This document shows, in pieces, positions 50,880-60,570 of a DNA stretch of 64,000 nucleotides. The position numbers were made by a program, and so were the translations under genes. The stretch comes from an uncultured Oxalobacteraceae bacterium (lineage in GTDB: Bacteria; Pseudomonadota; Gammaproteobacteria; Burkholderiales; Burkholderiaceae_D): positions 1 to 64,000 of the forward strand of contig CAITOF010000054.1 in assembly GCA_903893945.1 (NCBI GenBank), in the 5' to 3' direction. The notes under the pieces were generated by a model. It saw only the letters and a list, made by a program, of their open reading frames with translations, did not search any database and was not told the origin of the DNA. Numbering within the stretch: position 1 is the first letter of the stretch; each line of letters starts with the position of its first letter.

Positions 50880-51884
50880 GTGGTTGTGTATTTATTTAAA
50901 AAACTGGCAGGAACGGTTCCGACCCTGATTGGAATTACGCTGCTTGCTTTTCTTCTGATCAGGATGGTGCCCGGCGATCCGGTCGAGGTCATGGCCGGTG
51001 AACGTCACCTGGATCCGGCCCTGCACCAGCAGGCACTGCATCGTCTCAATCTGGATCAGCCGCTGTATGTGCAATATGCCCGCTATCTGTCGCAACTGGC
51101 GCGCGGGAATCTGGGCGACAGCCTGGTCACCCGCGAACCGGTAATCGACGAATTTCTTGCTTTCTTTCCCGCGACTGTCGAGTTGTCGCTCATGGCGATG
51201 CTGTTTGCCCTGGTGTTGGGTTTGCCGGCCGGAATACTGGCCGGATTAAAGCGTGGCTCGATGTTTGATCATGGTGTGATGGGTGCGGCGCTGACCGGTT
51301 ATTCGATGCCGATATTCTGGTGGGGCCTGATACTGACCCTGTTTTTTTCCGTCCAGTTGGGCTGGACGCCGGTCTCGGGCCGGATTGATATTGAATATGA
51401 TATTCCGGTACGGTCCGGATTTCTGCTCATTGACACGCTGCTTGCCCATGACTTGGACGCGTTCCGTTCGGCACTGATGCACCTGATATTGCCGACCATC
51501 GCGTTAGGCACGGTTCCCCTGGCAGTGATTGCCCGGATGACGCGTTCAGCCATGATTGAAGTGCTCAAAGACGATTACATCCGGACTGCGCGCGCCAAGG
51601 GACTGTCAACCACCCGCATCGTGGTCGTGCACGCACTGCGCAATGCGCTGATACCTGTCGTGACGGTGATCGGGCTGCAGGTGGGCAGCCTGCTGGCGGG
51701 TGCGGTTCTGACCGAAACCATATTTTCCTGGCCGGGTATGGGAAAGTGGCTTATCGATTCCATCGCACAACGTGATTATCCGGTGGTGCAGGCGGGCATA
51801 CTGATAACGGCCTGTATCATCATTGTCATCAATCTGGGGGTGGATGTGCTGTATGGCATCATTAATCCGAGAGTACGCCGATAA
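50880..51884 (+). CDS. dppB: Dipeptide ABC transporter permease DppB
   Basis: A 334-residue inner-membrane permease starting at GTG 50880. It has the DppB-type N-terminal helix (V-P-T-L-I-G-I-T-L-L-A-F) followed by the periplasmic loop with P-G-D-P, and the EAA loop E-V-L-K-D-D-Y-I-R-T-A-R-A-K-G-L near residue 222. The C-terminus carries five more helices. Forms the channel with DppC. An out-of-frame ATG at 50869 is not used. Confidence 0.93.
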   Translation: MVVYLFKKLAGTVPTLIGITLLAFLLIRMVPGDPVEVMAGERHLDPALHQQALHRLNLDQPLYVQYARYLSQLARGNLGDSLVTREPVIDEFLAFFPATVELSLMAMLFALVLGLPAGILAGLKRGSMFDHGVMGAALTGYSMPIFWWGLILTLFFSVQLGWTPVSGRIDIEYDIPVRSGFLLIDTLLAHDLDAFRSALMHLILPTIALGTVPLAVIARMTRSAMIEVLKDDYIRTARAKGLSTTRIVVVHALRNALIPVVTVIGLQVGSLLAGAVLTETIFSWPGMGKWLIDSIAQRDYPVVQAGILITACIIIVINLGVDVLYGIINPRVRR

Positions 51885-51904
51885 TTTTTGTCTGGGAGGA
51901 CGGG

Positions 51905-52837
51905 TTGACCGAGCAATTGCATGAAGGCAGAACACCCGTAGCGGCGTGGGTCGAGCCCGATTCCGCGGCGCAGCAGACTCCGTCAGCCGAATTCTGGTCG
52001 GTCTTTTCATCGAACCGTGGCGCGCTGCTGGCGGGTATTTTTTTCGCGTTGATCGTCGCTTGCGCGTTGTTGGCGCAATGGCTGGCACCGCACAGTGCCA
52101 TCGAACAGTTTCGCGATCACATGCTCGTGCCTCCCTGCTGGGCGGACGGCGGCAGCACCGAATTTCTGTTCGGTACGGACGAATTGGGTCGCGACATTTT
52201 ATCGCGCCTGATAGTCGGCGCGCGCATTTCACTGATGATCGGACTGCTGTCCGTGCTGTTGTCACTGCTGCCGGGAATGGTTTTGGGCATGCTGGCGGCG
52301 TTTTACCCGGAGCGGCTCGGCGCGGTGATCATGCGCATCATGGATGTCATGCTGGCGCTGCCGTCACTGCTGCTGGCGATCTGTGTGATCACGATTTTGG
52401 GGCCCGGCCTGATCAATACCACGATAGCGATTGCCATTGGTACGCTTCCTGGCTATACCCGTCTGACACGCGCCGCCGCGCTGACCGAGGTCGGCAAGGA
52501 CTATGTCACCGCCAGTCGCGTGGCAGGCGCCTCGCCGTTCCGGCTGATGTTCAATACGGTGTTGCCCAACTGTATTGCACCATTAATCGTGAATGCAACA
52601 CTGGGATTTTCGTCATCGGTACTGGAAGCGGCAGCGCTAGGTTTCCTCGGCCTTGGCGTTCAGCCACCGACACCCGAATGGGGCGCGATGCTGTCGGCAG
52701 CGCGCGATTATATCCAGCGCGCTCCGTGGGTAGTGACCCTGCCCGGTGTCACGGTCCTGCTGACCGTCCTGTCTGTCAATCTGCTGGGAGACGGATTGCG
52801 TGACGCACTGGATCCCAAATTGAAGCGCGGGCAATAA
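51905..52837 (+). CDS. dppC: Dipeptide ABC transporter permease DppC
   Basis: A 310-residue permease starting at TTG 51905 behind a strong GGGAGGACGGG ribosome site. It has an N-terminal cytoplasmic stretch, a first helix (about 36-60), the [13 protein letters not shown] motif typical of DppC/OppC, and the EAA loop [12 protein letters not shown]. Partner of DppB, 20 bp downstream of it. Confidence 0.93.
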   Translation: MTEQLHEGRTPVAAWVEPDSAAQQTPSAEFWSVFSSNRGALLAGIFFALIVACALLAQWLAPHSAIEQFRDHMLVPPCWADGGSTEFLFGTDELGRDILSRLIVGARISLMIGLLSVLLSLLPGMVLGMLAAFYPERLGAVIMRIMDVMLALPSLLLAICVITILGPGLINTTIAIAIGTLPGYTRLTRAAALTEVGKDYVTASRVAGASPFRLMFNTVLPNCIAPLIVNATLGFSSSVLEAAALGFLGLGVQPPTPEWGAMLSAARDYIQRAPWVVTLPGVTVLLTVLSVNLLGDGLRDALDPKLKRGQ

Positions 52838-52845
52838 GGACCGCA

Positions 52846-53838
52846 ATGAGCCTGCTCAGCATAAAAAATCTGTGCGTCGAATTTGGACATGGTCACCGGG
52901 CCTTCAAGGCGGTAGACGGTGTTGATCTGGCGATCGATCGCGGCGAACTGGTGGGTCTGGTCGGTGAATCCGGATCGGGGAAGTCGGTGGCGATGATGGC
53001 GTTGATGGGTCTGATCGATCCGCCGGGTGTCTGGTCTGCCGACCGGATGGAGTTTGACGGCCATGACCTGCTGCAGATCCCGGTCAGACGGCGGCGCCAG
53101 ATCGTCGGCCGTGATGTGGCAATGATCTTTCAGGATGCGCTGAGCAGCCTGAATCCGTCATATACCATTGGCTTTCAGATTCGCGAGGTGCTGAAAACAC
53201 ACATGAATCTGGCCGGTGCCGAACTGGACAGACGCCTGCTCGATCTGCTGGAATGGGTCGAAATTCCCGCCGCCCGGCAGCGCATGAATGCCTATCCGCA
53301 CGAGCTGTCAGGTGGCATGAATCAGCGGGTCATGATCGCGATGGCGCTGTCCTGTGAACCGAAATTGCTGATCGCCGATGAGCCGACGACCGCACTCGAT
53401 GTGACGATACAGGCGCAAATCATGGCATTACTGATGCGCTTGCAGAAGCAGCACAACATGGCGCTGATCATGATTACCCATGACCTGGCCATCGTTGCTG
53501 AAATGGCACAGCGCGCATACGTCATGTACGCGGGACAGATTGTTGAGCACCAGACACTTCCGGCACTGTTTGACCGGCCGGCGCATCCCTACACCGAGGC
53601 CCTGTTAAATGCCATTCCGGAACACAATAAAGGAAAGAACCGGCTGCAGGCACTGCCCGGTATTGTGCCAGGTCGGGCCGACCGTCCGCGCGGGTGCCTG
53701 CTGTCCCCACGCTGTCACTATGCACAAGCGCTGTGCCGGACCTCACCTCCGGGCATGCTGCCGGCACAAGGTCCGGGTTCGGCCGGCATGACGCGCTGCT
53801 TTTTTCCACTGACCAAAGGCGGACACGATGACGCGTGA
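52846..53838 (+). CDS. dppD: Dipeptide ABC transporter ATPase DppD
   Basis: A 330-residue ATPase with Walker A (G-E-S-G-S-G-K-S), signature (L-S-G-G-M-N-Q-R), Walker B (L-L-I-A-D-E-P-T-T) and switch His (I-M-I-T-H-D). The C-terminal oligopeptide-type extension has several Cys ([14 protein letters not shown]), which in some relatives hold an iron-sulfur cluster. It overlaps dppF by 11 bp. Together with DppF it drives import through DppBC. Confidence 0.93.
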   Translation: MSLLSIKNLCVEFGHGHRAFKAVDGVDLAIDRGELVGLVGESGSGKSVAMMALMGLIDPPGVWSADRMEFDGHDLLQIPVRRRRQIVGRDVAMIFQDALSSLNPSYTIGFQIREVLKTHMNLAGAELDRRLLDLLEWVEIPAARQRMNAYPHELSGGMNQRVMIAMALSCEPKLLIADEPTTALDVTIQAQIMALLMRLQKQHNMALIMITHDLAIVAEMAQRAYVMYAGQIVEHQTLPALFDRPAHPYTEALLNAIPEHNKGKNRLQALPGIVPGRADRPRGCLLSPRCHYAQALCRTSPPGMLPAQGPGSAGMTRCFFPLTKGGHDDA

Positions 53839-54886
53839 ACCGATCCCCGGTCAGCGCGCGGCTGCACCCGTACAGGGCGCGGGGCACGACACTGGCTGCC
53901 GGGAAGAATCAGTACAGCCCGACATGTTGCGCGCGCAGGATCTGACCCGCCATTACCCGGTAGGTCAGGGGCTGTTTAAAAAAGGCCTGACTGTGAAGGC
54001 GCTCAATGGTGTCTCATTCGGCCTGGCGCGCAGGCGCACGCTGGCTGTGGTGGGTGAATCCGGTTGTGGCAAGTCGACGCTGGCGCGCGTCCTGACCCTG
54101 ATTGAAACGCCCACGTCCGGCAGTCTGGTGATAGACGGTGTGGATGTGGCGCATGCCACTGCGCAACAGCGCGCCCGGATGCGCAGCAAGATACAGATGG
54201 TATTCCAGAATCCGTTCGCCAGTTTGAACCCGCGCAAAACAGTTATGGCGACACTGGATGAACCGCTGCTGATCAATACCCCATTCACACGGCGTGAACG
54301 TCATGAAAAAATTGCTGCCATGCTTGGGCAGGTCGGTTTGCGTCCGGAACATGCCCAACGGTATCCGCACATGTTTTCAGGCGGACAGCGTCAGAGGGTG
54401 GCCATTGCCCGTGCCATGATACTGAACCCGGCCATCGTGGTGGCGGATGAACCGGTTTCCGCACTGGATGTGTCGATACAGGCACAGATACTCAACCTGT
54501 TCATGGATCTGCAGGACCAGTTTGCCACCTCGTATGTCTTTATCTCGCATAATCTGTCCGTGGTTGAACACAGTGCGGACGATATCATGGTGATGTATCT
54601 GGGCCGTGTGGTGGAATACGGCAGCAAGTCTGACCTGTTTGCCGGCCCAAAACATCCCTACACGCGCGCACTGATGAGCGCAACGCCGACGGTGCACAAG
54701 CAGGACAGGCGTATCCGGATAGAAATCGGCGGCGAACTGCCCAGTCCGCTGAATCCGCCATCAGGGTGCGCATTTCATGCGCGCTGCCCGCATGCCGAGG
54801 AACGGTGCAGGCAGGAATCGCCGGCGCTGCGCCATTGGGAGGGCGCACAGGTGGCCTGTCACCAGCTCGAAAAAATCAGCGGTTAG
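53828..54886 (+). CDS. dppF: Dipeptide ABC transporter ATPase DppF
   Basis: A 352-residue ATPase with Walker A (G-E-S-G-C-G-K-S-T), signature (F-S-G-G-Q-R-Q-R), Walker B (V-V-A-D-E-P-V-S) and the C-terminal Cys motif ([15 protein letters not shown]). The first 32 residues are an extension ahead of the usual DppF beginning (M-L-R-A-Q-D-L-T); the internal ATG at 53924 lacks a ribosome site, so the overlapping start is kept. Last gene of the dpp operon. Confidence 0.93.
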   Translation: MTREPIPGQRAAAPVQGAGHDTGCREESVQPDMLRAQDLTRHYPVGQGLFKKGLTVKALNGVSFGLARRRTLAVVGESGCGKSTLARVLTLIETPTSGSLVIDGVDVAHATAQQRARMRSKIQMVFQNPFASLNPRKTVMATLDEPLLINTPFTRRERHEKIAAMLGQVGLRPEHAQRYPHMFSGGQRQRVAIARAMILNPAIVVADEPVSALDVSIQAQILNLFMDLQDQFATSYVFISHNLSVVEHSADDIMVMYLGRVVEYGSKSDLFAGPKHPYTRALMSATPTVHKQDRRIRIEIGGELPSPLNPPSGCAFHARCPHAEERCRQESPALRHWEGAQVACHQLEKISG

Positions 54887-55175
54887 CGCCATGCGCAGGC
54901 GCGGACTGATTAAGCCGGGTGTAGCGCGCCGGTTTATGCTGTTATGTTGTTAAAAAAATATCGCAATATGGATTTGAACCGACTAATCTGAAGCTTGAAT
55001 TAAAAATCAGCGATAACGCCCACCCCTTCCTTGTTCCAGGGGGTGCCCGTCATTTGTTCACTGGTGCGGCTGGCGATGAGCTGATGAGCATGGCTGCTGA
55101 ATCCTGGATTGCGGCGCACAGAAATCCGGACGTATTTTGTGTTGTGCAAAAATGGAAATTGTCGAGGAGAGTGAG

Positions 55176-57893
55176 ATGACGTTGCGTACAGTCTCAAGCT
55201 GCATCATCATTGTCGGCATGGCAACCAACGTCTGGGCGGATGACACAACGGTGCCAGACAAAGCTGTTCAACGTGTTGAAATAACCGGGTCGAGTATCAA
55301 GCGGGTTGATGTTGAAGGGGCCTTGCCGGTCCAGATCATTTCCCGTCAGGATATGGAACGTGCGGGAATAACCAGTGCCGAGCAACTGCTGAACACGATC
55401 AGCGCCAATGTGTCCGGTGCCTACAACATGAGCGCCAACCAGGCCGAAGGTTTCACGGCCGCAACGGGTACGCACAACTCGGGTGCCTCGGCAGCCAATC
55501 TGCGCGGACTGGGCCCTGACAGCACACTGGTGCTGCTCAACGGCCGGCGTATTGCCGATCACGGCCTGAACGGCAGTTCGGTCGATCTGAATTCAATTCC
55601 GTTTGCTGCCATTGAACGTGTTGAAGTACTCAAGGATGGTGCCTCGGCCATTTACGGAACGGATGCGATTGGCGGTGTCATCAATTTTATTCTGCGCACC
55701 GATTATCAGGGGATGGAAGTGCAGGCCAGTGGCGATGTCACCCAGCATGGCGGCGGGGATATTTATACGGCGTCACTTTTATACGGCAAGGGCTCCCTGG
55801 TTAGCGACGGCTATAATTTCATGCTGTCACTTGCGGCGGATAAAAACACCGCACTGCAGGGTTCACAACGTTCCTTCCAGAATGGTTACCAGCCGGCGCG
55901 CGGACTGGCGCCCGATACGGTCGGCACACCTTATGCGACACAGGAGTTTCCCAATCCGGTTACACTGCCCGGCAGTTCCCAGCAATACGGCTATGCCAAC
56001 CTGCTGAGTCTGGAAGGAAAGTGCAACAGTTACCCAAACATGTATCAGTATCCGGTTGCGCTTTGGGCCAATCCTTACCGCGCATTGGGCTGTTCCTATG
56101 ATTATGGGGCTGACTGGGCGTTGATGCAGCCGGTTCAGCACCAGAATCTGGTGTCAAGAACCAGTATCAGGCTGGATGCGGATAACACGCTGTATCTTGA
56201 AGTCACGGCGTCCCACACCAGCGCTACCGATATCTATACGCCGCTGCAGATTACGGCACCTTTCTCATACCCTGCCGGTGGTATGTATTATCAGAATCTG
56301 AGCGCCTATATTCCCGGTTTTGATCCGACCCAGCCGATCGACCTGCGCTGGCGCTGTGTACCGTGCGGGGACCGGGAAGAAACCACCGCGACAACAACCT
56401 TTCGCGCCCTGGCCGGACTGGACGGCACTGTCGGCACCTGGGATTACAAACTGGGTCTGTCGGTGGCGGGCAGCAGCGCAACGACCGATCTGGTCAGCGG
56501 CTATGTCAATTCAACGCTGTTCCAGAATGCCCTGAATACCGGACTGATCAATCCATGGACCTTGCCGGGTCAGTCACAGACGGCCGCAGGTATGGCGGCA
56601 CTCGACACGTCGCTGGTCACCGGTCAGGTCTATCGCGGGCATTCGCGCCTGATGCAGGCGGATGGCAGTGCCAGCAGTGAAATCGGCTCATGGCAGGGCA
56701 AGGCACTGTCGACGGCGCTGGGCTTTGATCTGCGCCGTGAAACGTACGCGTTCGATTCGAACAGTAATGCCGCCAACACGATTCTGGACGCGACATCCGA
56801 CCCGTCCCTGAGCCAGGTGGGGCGCAACATTGTGGCTGTCTATGCGGAGTTGCTGGTACCCATTACGCGGGCGCTCGAAGGTGACCTTGCGGTTCGACAT
56901 GATCAATACAGTGATTTTGGCGGCACCACCAATCCGAAAATCTCGTTGCGCTATCAGCCCAGCGGTTCATTACTGTTCAGAACATCCTGGAACACCGGTT
57001 TCCATGCACCTGATTTCGAACAGATGTATGCCGGACAGACGCCCAATACATTAAACAATGCGGAACCCGATCCGGTTCTGTGCCCCCTGAATCCGGGCAA
57101 TCCGACCTATTGCAGTCAGAACTGGAACTATAATACCGGCGGCAATGCGTCACTCAAGCCGGAACGGTCGAGACAGTTTTCTCTGGGTTTGGTGGTGTCG
57201 CCCCTGACCAATTTGAGTTCCAGTGTGGATTACTGGGACATACATCGCACCAACCGTATCGTCACGCCCGATCCTGCGGCGGTGCTGGCCAATGATCCGT
57301 CCAGTGTGATCCGTTTTGCCAATGGCACGATCAATTATATTGCCGATGATTTCATGAACATTGCTCAAGATGACACGCGCGGGATAGACGTTGGTCTGAA
57401 GTTTGACCAGAAACTGGCTGGCGATCACGTGTATTTCAGTCTCGATGGCACCTATATGATTTCGCACGCCGTTCAGGATGCACCGGGTGGCCCAACTGTT
57501 CAATACGTGGGCCAGTTTGGTGATCCGAACAACGGTTACTCGGACCTTTACCTGCGTTGGCGACATTCGGCCAGCCTGACATGGAAGCACAATGACTGGG
57601 CAACGACCCTGACTGAACAATATGATCGCGGCTACTACGACGAGGTACCGGTCGGCACCATACCGCCCGGATTTGATCCCAGGGTGTCTGGTTACAACCT
57701 GTACAATCTGGGCGTGGCTTACTCGGGTTACCAGAATACGACCATCAACTTCACCATCAAGAACCTGTTCGACACGAGCCCGCCATTTTCGGCCCACAGT
57801 GTTGACGATGTTGCCGGTGCTGGCTGGGATTCGCGCGAAGGTCAGCCGCGACTGCGATCATATATGCTGGCGCTGAAATATAAATTTTTCTGA
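55176..57893 (+). CDS. TonB-dependent outer-membrane receptor, large
   Basis: A 905-residue receptor from ATG 55176, which follows a GAGGAGAGTGAG ribosome site and begins a signal peptide ending near NVWADD. The linker V-Q-R-V-E-I-T-G-S-S-I-K-R and plug motifs (A-A-N-L-R-G-L-G, L-V-L-L-N-G-R-R, G-A-S-A-I-Y-G-T-D-A-I-G-G-V) are typical of a receptor group common in polymer- and peptide-using proteobacteria. The barrel ends in A-L-K-Y-K-F-F. It lies between dppF and an L,D-transpeptidase, 95 bp from the latter, so import of a wall-derived or peptide ligand is plausible but not shown by sequence. Confidence 0.88.
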   Translation: MTLRTVSSCIIIVGMATNVWADDTTVPDKAVQRVEITGSSIKRVDVEGALPVQIISRQDMERAGITSAEQLLNTISANVSGAYNMSANQAEGFTAATGTHNSGASAANLRGLGPDSTLVLLNGRRIADHGLNGSSVDLNSIPFAAIERVEVLKDGASAIYGTDAIGGVINFILRTDYQGMEVQASGDVTQHGGGDIYTASLLYGKGSLVSDGYNFMLSLAADKNTALQGSQRSFQNGYQPARGLAPDTVGTPYATQEFPNPVTLPGSSQQYGYANLLSLEGKCNSYPNMYQYPVALWANPYRALGCSYDYGADWALMQPVQHQNLVSRTSIRLDADNTLYLEVTASHTSATDIYTPLQITAPFSYPAGGMYYQNLSAYIPGFDPTQPIDLRWRCVPCGDREETTATTTFRALAGLDGTVGTWDYKLGLSVAGSSATTDLVSGYVNSTLFQNALNTGLINPWTLPGQSQTAAGMAALDTSLVTGQVYRGHSRLMQADGSASSEIGSWQGKALSTALGFDLRRETYAFDSNSNAANTILDATSDPSLSQVGRNIVAVYAELLVPITRALEGDLAVRHDQYSDFGGTTNPKISLRYQPSGSLLFRTSWNTGFHAPDFEQMYAGQTPNTLNNAEPDPVLCPLNPGNPTYCSQNWNYNTGGNASLKPERSRQFSLGLVVSPLTNLSSSVDYWDIHRTNRIVTPDPAAVLANDPSSVIRFANGTINYIADDFMNIAQDDTRGIDVGLKFDQKLAGDHVYFSLDGTYMISHAVQDAPGGPTVQYVGQFGDPNNGYSDLYLRWRHSASLTWKHNDWATTLTEQYDRGYYDEVPVGTIPPGFDPRVSGYNLYNLGVAYSGYQNTTINFTIKNLFDTSPPFSAHSVDDVAGAGWDSREGQPRLRSYMLALKYKFF

Positions 57894-57906
57894 TCAGTTC
57901 GTCGAC

Positions 57907-57933
57907 GATGCCGACGATGCCGGCGATGCCAAT
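57907..57933 (+). repeat. Three 9-bp repeats before the L,D-transpeptidase gene
   Basis: GATGCCGAC, GATGCCGGC and GATGCCAAT follow the TonB receptor stop by 13 bp. Each contains an ATG in the frame of the next gene, so a longer N-terminus is formally possible, but it would hide the signal peptide. Confidence 0.6.
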
Positions 57934-57988
57934 AAACCGCTGTATGTCGACGTTTAAAAATAACCAAAAAATCATGGTAACAACAGGA

Positions 57989-59341
57989 ATGATAAAGCGG
58001 ATTTTTCTGTCAGGCTGGTGCCTGGCAGCGTGCAGTTTCCTGTTGGGTGTGACCCTGACTGGCCACGCCCAAACCCGGGTCAATGTTCGTCATTCAGTGC
58101 AGGAATTGCAGGCGATGCAGCCCGGCGATTTTCAGTCTGACATGAATTCGGCACAGGGTGAGCTGCAGTTGCGCAAGGACGCGCTGGATGATTTCAGGTC
58201 GACGCTGGCACAAATCACGACTGACAATCTGGATGACAGGAACGTCACGGTGTTCAATTCAGCGGTCCAGTTCAATCTGGACAAAAAGCGGGTGCGAACC
58301 AAGTTAAAAATGGTGCTGCGCAGGCTCGACCGCTATGAGCCCGGCGTACAGCGCGAGATACTCAGTGCCGTTTATACGCGTTACGCCAGAGAGATGGGCC
58401 CGATCGTCTGGCACGAACTGCCGCGCCTGAAAACAGAGCGTGAATTTGCCATTGCCAGTTATGCGTTATTGCAGACGCCGATGAGTAAATCGGCACGCAA
58501 CAGGATTTATGCCGTGATGAACAAGAACTTTCCGGACTGGGCGAATGAACCACGGCTGATTGAACTGGAACACGCCCTGCATACCGATCTGCACAGTGAA
58601 CTGCACCGGCGACCTCCGCTGGTCGATCTGCTGGCTGCACCGATACAGGCCGGGTATCCGGTGCTCTTCAGTTTTCAGCGCAGAAACCGTGATTTTATCG
58701 GGTTGGCGATGGTACGCGGCGCGGACGGCCGTTTTGTCCGTAATCACGATGGCAGCTATTTCAATATTGCCCAATTGGCCCGGGCCGGCAACAACCTGCC
58801 CGGCACAATCACAAACGGCAATACGCCGCAGGGAATTTATACCGTGGTCGGTACCGGGATTTCAACTGATGTGATCTGGATAGGACCGACGCCCTATCTG
58901 AATTCGCTGCTGCCAGTCGAAAGTACCCTGGCCGACTTTCTGCATCATGATGACAGCGCTGGCTGGACAGAAGAAAACTACGCGACTCTGTTGCCCGCAT
59001 CCTGGCAACATTATTTTCCAATCTGGGAAGCATGGCGTGCCGGGCTGGCCGGACGTAATGAAATACTGGCACACGGTACCACGGTCAACCGCGAGTATTA
59101 TCACAATGAATCGTACTACCCCGGTACCCCCTCGGCGGGCTGTCTGGTGGCGATGGAATACTGGTCACCCGTCGACGGCCGGTTGATGCACAGTGACCAG
59201 TTATCGTTGGTCAAAGCCTTTGTCTCGGGCGGATCGGATCTGGGTTATATGGTGGTCATTGATCTGGATGATCTGGCACGCCCGGTGGTATTATCTGACG
59301 TGATTGACGCGGTAATTCTGGCGGAAGCGGCCAGAAAATAA
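57989..59341 (+). CDS. L,D-transpeptidase (YkuD family), exported
   Basis: A 450-residue protein with signal peptide (helix about 9-24, ending G-H-A-Q). Residues about 30-220 are helical and of unknown type; the YkuD catalytic domain is C-terminal. Its motif is A-H-G-T with His about 362 and catalytic Cys about 385 in P-S-A-G-C-L-V. Such enzymes form or cut L,D-cross-links of peptidoglycan or attach proteins to it. The ATG at 57989 is chosen for the signal peptide although the AGGA directly touches it; 57974 is an alternative. It is 95 bp after the TonB receptor and 24 bp before the AstE-like gene. Confidence 0.83.
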   Translation: MIKRIFLSGWCLAACSFLLGVTLTGHAQTRVNVRHSVQELQAMQPGDFQSDMNSAQGELQLRKDALDDFRSTLAQITTDNLDDRNVTVFNSAVQFNLDKKRVRTKLKMVLRRLDRYEPGVQREILSAVYTRYAREMGPIVWHELPRLKTEREFAIASYALLQTPMSKSARNRIYAVMNKNFPDWANEPRLIELEHALHTDLHSELHRRPPLVDLLAAPIQAGYPVLFSFQRRNRDFIGLAMVRGADGRFVRNHDGSYFNIAQLARAGNNLPGTITNGNTPQGIYTVVGTGISTDVIWIGPTPYLNSLLPVESTLADFLHHDDSAGWTEENYATLLPASWQHYFPIWEAWRAGLAGRNEILAHGTTVNREYYHNESYYPGTPSAGCLVAMEYWSPVDGRLMHSDQLSLVKAFVSGGSDLGYMVVIDLDDLARPVVLSDVIDAVILAEAARK

Positions 59342-59365
59342 TTTTATCTGAATGAGCGACTGACC

Positions 59366-60325
59366 ATGGCTGCTGACATTAACGAGTATTTTTCCTTTTA
59401 CGGTAAAAGTGATGGCCCCCGACTGATCATCCTCGGGGCGGTACATGGCAACGAGACCTGCGGTACGAAAGCAATCCGGCAGGTTATGGCACAGCTGGAC
59501 GGCGGCACGCTCAAGCTCGAGCGCGGCAGGGTCACCTTCGTACCGGTCGCCAATCCGCTGGCCTATCAGAACAACCGGCGCTTCGGTGAACGGAATCTGA
59601 ACCGCATGTTAAAGCCGTATGCCGAACCCGCAGTATTTGAAGATCACATTGCCAACTGGCTCTGCCCGCTGCTCGCCGACCATGACGTGCTGCTCGATCT
59701 GCATTCGTTTCAGGGGGCAGGGCGACCGTTTGTGATGGTGGGCCCGGAAAACAATAGTGGCCCGATAGAACCATTTCAGTGTGCTGAGCAGGAACTTGCG
59801 CTGACCAAAATACTCGGCGTTCAGCGAGCCGTGGATGGCTGGCTGGAGACCTATGATTACGGTATTAAACGGCGGCAAGCGGCCGGGGAAAGTGTCTATG
59901 CCCTCGCCGAACAGAATGTGCAGTTCGGTGTCGGGACGACCGAATACATGCGCAGTCAGGGCGGCTATGCGGTGACACTCGAATGCGGAAATCACCTTGA
60001 CCCGGAAGCGCCTGCGGTGGCACTGCAGGCGATCCTGAATACCTTGAGCCATCTGGGCTGCACAGCGGACACCGTGGCACCGGTACCGCGCACCATGGAG
60101 TCGCTGCGGCTTTACGATGTCATCGACAAGGCTGACGCCGGTGACACGTTTTCACGCGAGTGGGCCAGCTTTGATGCGATCACACGTGGGCAGGAAATTG
60201 GTGTCCGGGTGAATGGTGAAATTATGCGGGCACCGGAGGACGGGTATATTGTTTTCCCGGATGACCAGGCCGGAGCCGGCGATGAATGGTTTTATCTGGC
60301 CAAAGCCCATGACCGGTTTGAATAA
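59366..60325 (+). CDS. AstE/aspartoacylase-type zinc hydrolase
   Basis: A 319-residue cytoplasmic enzyme of the succinylglutamate desuccinylase/aspartoacylase group (M14-related). Zinc ligands are in A-V-H-G-N-E (His and Glu) and L-D-L-H-S (His), and the conserved R-N-L-N-R that binds the substrate carboxylate is present as E-R-N-L-N-R. A catalytic Glu is likely in T-L-E-C-G-N-H. No other arginine-succinyl pathway gene is near, so desuccinylation is unlikely to be its job here. In context it might release an amino acid from imported wall peptides or deacylate an amino acid. Confidence 0.82.
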   Translation: MAADINEYFSFYGKSDGPRLIILGAVHGNETCGTKAIRQVMAQLDGGTLKLERGRVTFVPVANPLAYQNNRRFGERNLNRMLKPYAEPAVFEDHIANWLCPLLADHDVLLDLHSFQGAGRPFVMVGPENNSGPIEPFQCAEQELALTKILGVQRAVDGWLETYDYGIKRRQAAGESVYALAEQNVQFGVGTTEYMRSQGGYAVTLECGNHLDPEAPAVALQAILNTLSHLGCTADTVAPVPRTMESLRLYDVIDKADAGDTFSREWASFDAITRGQEIGVRVNGEIMRAPEDGYIVFPDDQAGAGDEWFYLAKAHDRFE

Positions 60326-60396
60326 TCAGTAAAGGATCAGAAAACAGACCGAAATCAATCAGGACACAGGGCCACCAGTCCACCCGGGGGCCTTGA

Positions 60397-60437
60397 TCCC
60401 GGCATAATATTGTTATAAATACAATATTATGCCGGGA
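60397..60437. other. Perfect 17-bp inverted repeat
   Basis: TCCCGGCATAATATTGT (60397-60413) and its exact complement (60421-60437) flank a 7-base loop, TATAAAT. It lies 72 bp after the AstE-like stop and about 35 bp before the promoter of the DUF1800 gene. No T-run follows, so it may be a two-way transcription barrier, a cruciform or an operator. Confidence 0.8.
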
Positions 60438-60471
60438 AACTGTTTCCACTTGTATCTTTTCGAACAATTTT

Positions 60472-60480
60472 TGTTATCCT
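60472..60480 (+). promoter_or_regulatory. Extended -10 promoter of the DUF1800/DUF1501 operon
   Basis: TGTTATCCT fits an extended -10 and is 90 bp upstream of the DUF1800 start. No good -35 is seen. Confidence 0.4.
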
Positions 60481-60570
60481 GTGGCAATAAGTTGTGGCGT
60501 GTGGCATATTTCGTACTTCAATTTCGGCATTTTACTGATGCCGCGTCCGAGACTACTGCCGGAGATGACT

